Positions 58,035-64,000 of a DNA stretch of 64,000 bases are shown here, in pieces. Both the position numbers and the translations under genes were made by a program. The DNA is from Azospirillum halopraeferens DSM 3675. GTDB taxonomy: Bacteria; Pseudomonadota; Alphaproteobacteria; Azospirillales; Azospirillaceae. Numbering within the stretch: the first letter of the stretch is position 1; each line of letters begins with the position of its first letter. The stretch is from the NCBI RefSeq assembly GCF_000429625.1, contig NZ_AUCF01000001.1, positions 714,220-778,219 on the forward strand, read 5' to 3'. The notes beneath the pieces are model-generated. The model did not search any database, was not told the origin of the DNA, and worked only from the letters and a program-made list of their open reading frames with translations.

Positions 58035-58892
58035 TTACCGTCCACGACCGCGCGAACCCGACGTCAGCGGCGGAAGCGGGCCGGCGGTCAGTTCGTCGCG
58101 CGGCGCGGTGAAGGTCGGCTCGCGCCGCCGCACCGTCGGCGCCGCGCCGCGCATCGACGGTGCCGCCGCCGGTCCCCGGTCCACGGCGGGAACGGCGCGG
58201 CCGCTGCGCCACCACGCCACTCCCAGGACGCCCACCGTCGCCGCCAGCACCGCCATCACGGCGTAGCGCACCCAGCCGGGAATGGCGGAGCCCTCGTCAC
58301 CGGTCGACAGCGCGTTGGCCGCGACGGTGCGGCCGTCGGCGGTGGTGGCCGTCACCGCACCGGATGGGGCGGCGCGCGGTGCCGGGTCGGCCCCGCCGAC
58401 ACCGCCGGCACCACGGACGACCGGCCCCAGGGGCACCGCGCCGTCGCCGCCCGCGGCCTGGACGTCACCGGTGCGGGATGCGGCGCGGGGCACCACCTCA
58501 CGCTCGGGCGCGCGGGGAGCCTGGCCGGGGCCGCCGCCGCCGGGTCTCTGGGTCGCCAGGTTGCCCACCGTGGCCGGAGCCGCGGCCGAACGCTCGGCCA
58601 GCATGCGGTCGATGGTGGCGCGGTCGAGCTGGCCGGTGGTCGGCAACCCGACCGACTTCTGGTAGGCGCTGAGCGCCGACCGGGTCTCCGGCGTCATCTG
58701 ACCGTTGGGGCGGCCACCGATCTTGAACCCCTTGTCACGCAGGATCGTTTGCGCCCATTGGATGTCGGCGGCGGATGGCTGCTGCGCCGACACCGGGGCG
58801 GCCGGCAGCAGCGTCAGCCAGACCGCCGCCAGCACGCCCGCCACCAGCAGCCGCACCGGCCGCCGACCCGGCCGCGTCCAACCGTATGCCAT
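58035..58892 (-). CDS. peptidoglycan-binding-domain membrane protein
   Basis: A 285-aa protein with a signal peptide (RLLVAGVLAAVWLTLLPAAP, cleavage near VSA), then one PG_binding_1 domain (DIQWAQTILRDKGFKIGGRP ... VGLPTTGQLDRATIDRML). A Pro/Gly/Ala-rich linker and a C-terminal membrane helix (YAVMAVLAATVGVLGVAWW) with a basic tail follow. The cell-wall domain would thus face the periplasm. No catalytic domain seen. ATG 58892. Confidence 0.82.
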   Translation of the reverse strand: MAYGWTRPGRRPVRLLVAGVLAAVWLTLLPAAPVSAQQPSAADIQWAQTILRDKGFKIGGRPNGQMTPETRSALSAYQKSVGLPTTGQLDRATIDRMLAERSAAAPATVGNLATQRPGGGGPGQAPRAPEREVVPRAASRTGDVQAAGGDGAVPLGPVVRGAGGVGGADPAPRAAPSGAVTATTADGRTVAANALSTGDEGSAIPGWVRYAVMAVLAATVGVLGVAWWRSGRAVPAVDRGPAAAPSMRGAAPTVRRREPTFTAPRDELTAGPLPPLTSGSRGRGR

Positions 58893-59019
58893 CGAATCCC
58901 CCGTCCCGCTGTACCGGCTTGCTGAAAAGCACAATCGGTTTAGTTACCAGATTGCGGCGGTTTTACGGGTGAGATTTTTGCAGCCCGGAAGTGCCGCAGC
59001 GACGGGAGGAAACGCGGCG

Positions 59020-59790
59020 ATGAACGGGTCGCAGGCCGGCGCGCCACCCCTGTGGCGGCGCATAGCCGACCGTTTGGGCGAGGAGATCGACACCGGCCTG
59101 TGGCGGCCCGGCGACCGCCTGCCCTCCGAAGCGCAGCTTGCCACCCGCTTCGGCGTCAACCGGCACACGCTGCGCCGCGCCGTGGCCGAGCTGGCGGCCG
59201 CCGGCCGGCTGCGCGTGGAACAGGGGCGCGGCACCTTCGTGCCGCCCATGCCGCTTCTGTACCGGCTGGGCCACCGCACCCGGTTTTCCGAGGCGGTGCT
59301 GCGGCAGAACCGTCAGCCCGCGTGGGACCTGGTGCGCGCCGACATCGCCCCGGCCCGCGGTCCCGTGGCGACCGCGCTCGCCCTGCGTGACGGCGAACCG
59401 GTCATCGTGCTGGAGACGCTGGGCACCGTCGACGGCCGGCCGGTGCTGCTGTCCGACCACCGCTCCCCGGCGGAGCGCTTTCCGCGCCTGATCGACGCCT
59501 TCCGCAGCGAAGGCTCCATCACCGCTGCACTGCGGCGGCTCGGGGTGGAAGACTACACGCGCCGGTCGACGCGGCTGGCCGCCCGGCCGGCCGACCCGCA
59601 GGAGATGCGCCTGCTCGACCTGGCGCGCGGCGCCCCGGTGCTGGTCAGCGAAGGCGTGAACGTCGACCGGGCCGGCGTGCCGATCCAATGGAGCCTCACC
59701 CGCTTCGCCGCCGACCGGGTGGAGATCGTGGTGGACGGCGACCCCGGTGACGCTACCGCCGAATCCCCCGCCGCACCGCCCGCCCGGTAA
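59020..59790 (+). CDS. GntR/HutC-family regulator, PhnF-like
   Basis: A 256-aa regulator. The GntR helix-turn-helix is IDTGLWRPGDRLPSEAQLAT then RFGVNRHTLRRAVAELAAAG; the C-terminal UTRA domain binds a small ligand. The whole resembles PhnF, repressor of phosphonate uptake genes, but no phn genes are in view. GGGAGGA lies before ATG 59020. It is divergent from the peptidoglycan-binding protein gene. Confidence 0.87.
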   Translation: MNGSQAGAPPLWRRIADRLGEEIDTGLWRPGDRLPSEAQLATRFGVNRHTLRRAVAELAAAGRLRVEQGRGTFVPPMPLLYRLGHRTRFSEAVLRQNRQPAWDLVRADIAPARGPVATALALRDGEPVIVLETLGTVDGRPVLLSDHRSPAERFPRLIDAFRSEGSITAALRRLGVEDYTRRSTRLAARPADPQEMRLLDLARGAPVLVSEGVNVDRAGVPIQWSLTRFAADRVEIVVDGDPGDATAESPAAPPAR

Positions 59791-59856
59791 CGGACGCCAT
59801 CGCGAAAGCGTGGTATGGTGCCCCGGTCGACCGCGCAAGAAGGGGGGAGTGCCGCC

Positions 59857-60114
59857 ATGCCGGGGATCGCAAGACTGGCCGCCATGGCGGCGGGAGCCGT
59901 TCTGCTGGTCGGCTGCGGCAACCCCTCCCACCGGGAATACACGGCGCGCGCCGATTCCGCCCTGCTGGCCTTCGACGAGTGCGATTACGAGATCGACACC
60001 CTCATGCGGCTGCGCGGCTATCCGCCCAACCCCCTGCCCGAAACGCCGCAGGCCGGCTACCGCAAGGTGGTCTTCGACCAGTGCATGCGCCGCAAGGGCT
60101 ACGACGCGGATTGA
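59857..60114 (+). CDS. small lipoprotein, unknown function
   Basis: An 85-aa protein with a lipoprotein signal peptide: LAAMAAGAVLLVGCGNPSHR, lipobox LVGC. The mature part (about 65 residues) has two Cys (FDECDYEIDT and FDQCMRRKGYD) that could form a disulfide. AAGGGGGGAG precedes ATG 59857. No family recognised. Confidence 0.75.
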   Translation: MPGIARLAAMAAGAVLLVGCGNPSHREYTARADSALLAFDECDYEIDTLMRLRGYPPNPLPETPQAGYRKVVFDQCMRRKGYDAD

Positions 60115-60117
60115 CGC

Positions 60118-60504
60118 TTACAACGGCGCCCGGCCCATGGCCAGGTACAGGGCCAGCCCGATGAGGGCGCCCGCCACCACCACGCCGACATAGAAGCGCA
60201 CCGGCAACGGCACCCGCTCCCGGCCCCGGTGCCGGTCCCGGCGGCGCGGCCGGGGTGCCGCCGGCCGCCCGGTGGGATCGTGCAGCTTCAGGAGCTTCCA
60301 GTTGAACTCCATGCCCTCGTAGGCCGAGTCGGGATTCAGCTCCAGCTCGATCAGGCGGAAATAGGCGCGCGGATTCAGCTTCACCATCAGCGCGAAGCGC
60401 GCCTCGGCCGGGGCCAGTTCCTCCCCCACCTCCAGCGTGGTCCAGCCTTTGCCGCGCGCCTTCTGTATGGCGTACCGGGTGGGATGGGGCGTCGGGGCGG
60501 GCAT
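60118..60504 (-). CDS. single-helix membrane protein, unknown function
   Basis: A 128-aa protein. The N-terminal domain (TRYAIQKARGKGWTTLEVGE ... AYFRLIELELNPDSAYEGME) looks globular and conserved in style; a basic linker (APRPRRRDRHRGRERV) leads to one C-terminal helix (FYVGVVVAGALIGLALYLAM). Tail-anchored, with the domain in the cytoplasm. The stop is 3 nt from the convergent lipoprotein stop. No family recognised. Confidence 0.65.
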   Translation of the reverse strand: MPAPTPHPTRYAIQKARGKGWTTLEVGEELAPAEARFALMVKLNPRAYFRLIELELNPDSAYEGMEFNWKLLKLHDPTGRPAAPRPRRRDRHRGRERVPLPVRFYVGVVVAGALIGLALYLAMGRAPL

Positions 60505-60609
60505 TGCGGGGACGGCCGGTGGTGGAACGGAGCGCGGTCGCGACCGGTATAGCACGCGCCGGGCGGCCGGCGCCCGTGCTACCGTGCCGTCCCCGCGACC
60601 GGAGGTTCC

Positions 60610-61200
60610 ATGCGCGTCCAGGCCATCCTCGCCCACCCCCTGCCCGACAGCTTCGCCGCCGCCGTCCACCGCACCGCCGTCGCCGCGTTGCGCACGGCCG
60701 GGCACGAGGTGGTGGAGACCGACCTCTACGCCGAGGGATTCGAGCCGGCGCTGACCGCAGCGGAGCGCGCCGGCTACTTCAGCGATCCCTACGACGCCGG
60801 GGCCGTGGGACCGCTGGTGGAGCGTCTGCGTTGGTCGCAGGCGCTGGTGCTGACCTTTCCCCACTGGTGGTTCGACCAGCCGGCGATCCTCAAGGGCTGG
60901 TTCGACCGGGTGTGGGCACCGGGGGTGGCCTTCCGCCACGACCGCGAGGGCGGCCGCATCGTGCCGCTGCTGACCGGGCTGGAGCGGGTGACGGTCCTGA
61001 CCTCCTTCGGGTCCCCCTGGTGGCTGGCCGAGCTGTACATGCGCAACCCCGCCCGGCGCATCCTGAAGCGCGGCGTGCTGGCGGCGTGCGCGCCCCGGGC
61101 GCGGCTGCGCTACCTGGCGCTCTACGACATGGACCGTGCCACCGCCCGCCGCCGCGCCGCCCATCTCGCCGCGGTGGAGACGGCGGTGGTCAAGCCGTAA
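60610..61200 (+). CDS. NAD(P)H-dependent quinone oxidoreductase (flavodoxin fold)
   Basis: A 196-aa member of the NQO1/MdaB/KefF-like group. VQAILAHPLPDSFAAAVHRT near the start binds flavin phosphate; ALVLTFPHWWFDQPAILKGW and FDRVWAPGVAF are hallmarks. GGAGG lies before ATG 60610. It reduces quinones with two electrons, protecting against radical cycling, or may act as a cofactor of a K+ efflux system. It is convergent with the GH1 gene. Confidence 0.9.
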   Translation: MRVQAILAHPLPDSFAAAVHRTAVAALRTAGHEVVETDLYAEGFEPALTAAERAGYFSDPYDAGAVGPLVERLRWSQALVLTFPHWWFDQPAILKGWFDRVWAPGVAFRHDREGGRIVPLLTGLERVTVLTSFGSPWWLAELYMRNPARRILKRGVLAACAPRARLRYLALYDMDRATARRRAAHLAAVETAVVKP

Positions 61201-61203
61201 GCC

Positions 61204-62625
61204 TCACGCTGCGACGCCGTTGCGCCGGATGACGTCGGCGTACCAGTGGTAGCTGGCCTTGGGGGTTCGCTCCAGGGTGTCCCGGTCGACGCGCACCAGG
61301 CCGAAGCGGCGGGCGTAGCCTTCCGCCCACTCGAAGTTGTCCAGCAGCGTCCACACCAGCCAGCCGCGCAGATTCGCTCCCTGCGCCAGGGCCGCGTGTC
61401 CGGCCAGCAGGTGGGCGCGCAGGAAGGCGATGCGCTCGCCATCCTCCACCGCGCCGTCCGGGCCGGGCCGGTCGTCGTAGGCAGCCCCGTTCTCGGCCAG
61501 CACCACCGGCGGGTTGCCGTAGCGGTCGCGCAACTCCAGCAGCACCTCGGTCAGGCCGCCGGGCTCCACCGGCCAGCCCATGGCGGTGACCTGCGTGCCC
61601 GGCGGGGGCGGGCCGTAGCCGGTGCCGAACAGGCCGCCGGGATCGGGCTGCTGGTGCATGCGGCTGTAGTAGTTGACCCCCAGCCAGTCGACGGGCTGGC
61701 GGATCGTCTCCGGATCGCCGGCCCGCAGCAGCGGCCCCACGTCGGCCTCCAGCAGGTCCGGATAGCGGCCGTGGAACAGCGGGTCGAGGCCGGCCCGGTT
61801 CCACACCGCGTCCCACAGCGCCGCCGCCCCGGCGTTCTCCGGCCGGCCGCCGACGGGAACGGACGGCTGGACGCACAGCACAGTGCCCAGACGCCACCGA
61901 CCGCCGCCGGCGGCGCGCAGGGCCTGAAGGGCCGTGCCCTGCGCCAGGTTCTGGTGGTGCAGCGCCGCCATGCAGGTGGCCCGGCCGGTCAGGCCGGGGG
62001 CATGGCCGCCGGTGCCGTGACCGAAGATGGCGACGACGCCCGGCTCGTTCAGCATGGCCCAGTGGGTCACCCGGTCGCCCAGGCGCCGCGCCACGGCCAC
62101 GGCGTAATCGGCGAAGCGGCCGGCGATGGCCCGGTCGGTCCATCCGCCCCGGTCCTGCAAGGCCTGCGGCAGATCCCAATGGAACAGGCACGGCCAGGGC
62201 TCCACGCCGCTCTCCAGCAGGGCATCCACCAGCCGGTCGTAGAAGTCGAGCCCCGCGGCGTTGACCGGCCCCGCCCCGTCCGGCATCACCCGCGGCCAGG
62301 CGACCGAGAACCGGTAGGCACCCATGCCGGCGCGCGCCATCAGGGCGACATCCTCCCGGTAGCGGTGATAGTGGTCGCAGGCCACGTCGCCGGTGTCGCC
62401 GTCGCGCACCTTGCCCGGCGTGCGGCTGAAGGTGTCCCACACGCTGGCGCCCCGTCCGTCCGCGGTCACCGCCCCTTCGATCTGGTAGGCCGACGTCGAA
62501 CAACCCCAGAGGAAGCCGTCGGGAAAGCGCGCCGTGACCGGCTCCGCCGCCGGCAGCCGCCGGGGTGACGCGGCCAGGGCGCCGACCGCCGTCGCGGCGG
62601 CCGAGAGGAAGGTGCGACGTCTCAT
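61204..62625 (-). CDS. GH1 beta-glucosidase with Tat signal peptide
   Basis: A 473-aa glycoside hydrolase. The N-terminus MRRRTFLSAAATAVGALAAS is a twin-arginine signal (RRxFL), so export would be folded and Tat-dependent. GH1 hallmarks: FPDGFLWGCSTSAYQIEGAV, acid/base Glu in WAMLNEPGVVAIF, nucleophile Glu in VVLAENGAAYDD, and LLDNFEWAEGYARRFGLVRV at the end. Most bacterial GH1 enzymes are cytoplasmic, so an exported one is unusual. Sugar specificity is not readable. ATG 62625. Confidence 0.9.
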   Translation of the reverse strand: MRRRTFLSAAATAVGALAASPRRLPAAEPVTARFPDGFLWGCSTSAYQIEGAVTADGRGASVWDTFSRTPGKVRDGDTGDVACDHYHRYREDVALMARAGMGAYRFSVAWPRVMPDGAGPVNAAGLDFYDRLVDALLESGVEPWPCLFHWDLPQALQDRGGWTDRAIAGRFADYAVAVARRLGDRVTHWAMLNEPGVVAIFGHGTGGHAPGLTGRATCMAALHHQNLAQGTALQALRAAGGGRWRLGTVLCVQPSVPVGGRPENAGAAALWDAVWNRAGLDPLFHGRYPDLLEADVGPLLRAGDPETIRQPVDWLGVNYYSRMHQQPDPGGLFGTGYGPPPPGTQVTAMGWPVEPGGLTEVLLELRDRYGNPPVVLAENGAAYDDRPGPDGAVEDGERIAFLRAHLLAGHAALAQGANLRGWLVWTLLDNFEWAEGYARRFGLVRVDRDTLERTPKASYHWYADVIRRNGVAA

Positions 62626-62752
62626 GCGGGGGGCCCGGTGCGGTTGGTGACACCGCCCCTAGATGGCGATGCCGGGGCGCCGGGCAATACCGAACGGTGC
62701 CGCGGTGCCGAAGCCACTGGTCCCCGGCACCGTCCGGCTCTATATCGGAACG

Positions 62753-62947
62753 ATGAGCGGCTTTTTCCTGATCCTCCTGGCCCTGGCGATGCTGGCGGTC
62801 CTTGCGTCGCTGCTGGCCGGCGTGTTCCTGATGGCGCGCGGCGGCGAGTCCAACGAACGCCACTCCAACCGGCTGATGCGCCTGCGCGTCACCCTGCAGG
62901 GGGTGGCCCTCGTGCTCTTCCTGCTGGCCATTCTCACGGCTGATTGA
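62753..62947 (+). CDS. twin-transmembrane protein, HIG1-domain-like
   Basis: A 64-aa protein with two membrane helices (FFLILLALAMLAVLASLLAG and VTLQGVALVLFLLAILTAD) joined by a short polar loop (RGGESNERHSNRLMRLR), the layout of bacterial HIG1-like proteins. It lies 4 nt upstream of the adenosyltransferase gene. Role unknown; such proteins associate with respiratory complexes in some organisms. Confidence 0.78.
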   Translation: MSGFFLILLALAMLAVLASLLAGVFLMARGGESNERHSNRLMRLRVTLQGVALVLFLLAILTAD

Positions 62948-62951
62948 ACCC

Positions 62952-63521
62952 ATGGTCCGATTGACGCGCATCTACACACGCGGCGGCGACAAGGGGCAGA
63001 CGTCGCTGGGCAACGGCGAGCGGGTGCCCAAGCACGCCCTGCGCGTCGACGCCTACGGCACGGTCGATGAAGCCAACGCCGTCCTCGGCCTGGCCCGGCT
63101 CCACACCGCCACGCTGGCGGAGGAGGACGCGATGCTGGCGCGCATCCAGAACGACCTGTTCGACCTCGGCGCCGATCTCTGCACGCCGGAGGAGGAAAAC
63201 CCGGCCTATCCGCCGCTGCGAATCACGGACTCCCAGGTGGACCGCCTGGAGCGCGAGATCGATTCGATGAACGCCGAACTGGCGCCCCTCAACTCGTTCA
63301 TCCTGCCCGGAGGCACGCCGGCCGCCGCCCACCTGCATCTGGCGCGCACCGTGGTGCGGCGGGCCGAACGGCAGATGACGGCGCTGGCCGACCACGAACC
63401 GGTGGGCGCGCCGGCCATCAAGTACGCCAACCGCCTGTCCGATCACCTGTTCGTCCTGGCCCGCCGGCTGAACGCCGGGGGAACGGCGGACGTTCTGTGG
63501 GTGCCCGGCGGCAACCGCTGA
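62952..63521 (+). CDS. ATP:cob(I)alamin adenosyltransferase, PduO type
   Basis: A 189-aa enzyme that makes adenosylcobalamin. The ATP-binding N-terminus RIYTRGGDKGQTSLGNGERV, the segment VDEANAVLGLARLH and the C-terminal VVRRAERQM ... YANRLSDHLFVLARRLN are diagnostic. It follows the HIG1-like gene by 4 nt and lies upstream of etfB, an order seen in alphaproteobacteria. Confidence 0.94.
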   Translation: MVRLTRIYTRGGDKGQTSLGNGERVPKHALRVDAYGTVDEANAVLGLARLHTATLAEEDAMLARIQNDLFDLGADLCTPEEENPAYPPLRITDSQVDRLEREIDSMNAELAPLNSFILPGGTPAAAHLHLARTVVRRAERQMTALADHEPVGAPAIKYANRLSDHLFVLARRLNAGGTADVLWVPGGNR

Positions 63522-63565
63522 TCGTTGCCGGCGGCGGTGTGCTCGCCACCGCGGTCCGGGCAACG

Positions 63566-63594
63566 TTGACAGCTTATCCGGCAAATCCTATGGT
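63566..63594 (+). promoter_or_regulatory. near-consensus sigma-70 promoter for etfB
   Basis: TTGACA (63566-63571), 17-nt spacer, TATGGT (63589-63594): the best promoter seen in the window. It leaves a leader of about 110 nt before etfB. Confidence 0.75.
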
Positions 63595-63710
63595 CCGACG
63601 CGCTGCAATATGAGCGTCCCGAATTCCGGTGCTCGGCAGGGATCGGTCAGGGCCATGGACGCGCCTTGCGTTTTCCGGACCGGCGAGCCCAATGTTGACA
63701 AGGGTCGGAC

Positions 63711-64000
63711 ATGAAAATCCTCGTCCCGGTGAAGCGGGTGGTCGACTACAACGTGAAGGTCCGGGTGAAGGCGGACGGCACGGGCGTTGAGACCGCCGGC
63801 GTCAAGATGTCCATGAACCCCTTCGACGAGATCGCGGTGGAAGAGGCGGTCCGCCTGAAGGAGGCCGGCAAGGCGACCGAGATCATCGCCGTCAGCCTCG
63901 GCGTGGCGCAGTGCCAGGAGACGCTGCGCACCGCGCTGGCCATGGGTGCCGACCGCGCCATCCTGGTGCAGACCGACGCGGAGCTGCAGCCGCTGGCCGT
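63711..64000 (+). CDS. etfB: electron transfer flavoprotein beta subunit (5' part; runs off window)
   Basis: About 96 codons are present before the window ends. The start [20 protein letters not shown] and the segment [20 protein letters not shown] followed by [14 protein letters not shown] are typical of EtfB. With EtfA it carries electrons from acyl-CoA and other dehydrogenases to ETF-quinone oxidoreductase. It has its own strong promoter. The rest, and probably etfA, lie beyond 64000. Confidence 0.94.
   Translation, partial: MKILVPVKRVVDYNVKVRVKADGTGVETAGVKMSMNPFDEIAVEEAVRLKEAGKATEIIAVSLGVAQCQETLRTALAMGADRAILVQTDAELQPLA

Overview
The window is strongly GC-rich chromosomal DNA from an alphaproteobacterium, most likely Rhodospirillales (Azospirillum-like). 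The evidence is a circularly permuted two-piece tmRNA whose tag reads ANDNVAPVAVAA, an SspB adaptor gene directly behind it, the hflK-hflC-DUF2065-degP order, the dgt-argS-SPOR-nagZ-scpA-scpB-tatABC block, and IS256 and IS66 elements typical of that group. No search could be run; family calls rest on motifs and gene order. Start codons were chosen from conserved N-termini and Shine-Dalgarno sequences and often differ from the longest open frame.

Layout. 1-3.5 kb is a mobile-element scar: an intact IS256-family element with perfect 32-bp ends, a truncated IS66 transposase, fused IS5 and IS1182 fragments, then a PemK/MazF-type toxin-antitoxin pair. 3.5-9.3 kb (minus) is a compact set of genes with overlapping stops and starts: two small HMA_2-like proteins, three small membrane or basic proteins, an atypical P1B-type ATPase and a Na/Pi cotransporter-like protein. 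9.9-12.7 kb holds an alpha/beta hydrolase, an Rpn-family nuclease and phoU. 12.8-17.1 kb (minus) is ilvB-ilvH-[phd-vapC]-ilvC, branched-chain amino acid synthesis with a toxin-antitoxin module inserted. 17.3-25.2 kb has an aminotransferase, miaA, serB, a histidine kinase, degP and a DUF2065 protein; 25.3-28.8 kb hflC, hflK and mrp.

28.8-33.6 kb carries a guanylate/adenylate cyclase-domain protein, an ABC importer of the TrpXYZ type and a DUF983 protein. 33.6-37.8 kb has an O-GlcNAc-transferase-like TPR protein, thyX, tmRNA, sspB and a TfoX-N protein. polA (38.2-41.0 kb) converges on tatABC. An orphan FbpC-like ATPase sits between tatA and scpB; scpA, a site-2 protease, nagZ, a SPOR protein, argS and dgt follow on the minus strand. 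51.6-53.7 kb (plus) has erpA, xthA, a helical protein of unknown function and tRNA-Ser(UGA). 54-64 kb is a mixed set: quinone oxidoreductase with divergent LysR, chemotaxis receptor, peptidoglycan-binding protein, PhnF-like regulator, small lipoprotein, flavodoxin-fold oxidoreductase, Tat-exported GH1 beta-glucosidase, HIG1-like protein, cobalamin adenosyltransferase and the start of etfB.

Two observations stand out. One is the overlapping-gene operon with three HMA_2-like modules that lack CxxC around a P-type ATPase without a CPx motif. The other is a family of modular hairpin repeats (four copies seen), each just 3' of a gene; in three of them the stop codon is the first three bases of the repeat. 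The ssrA-sspB neighbourhood also places the trans-translation tag beside the adaptor expected to read it.
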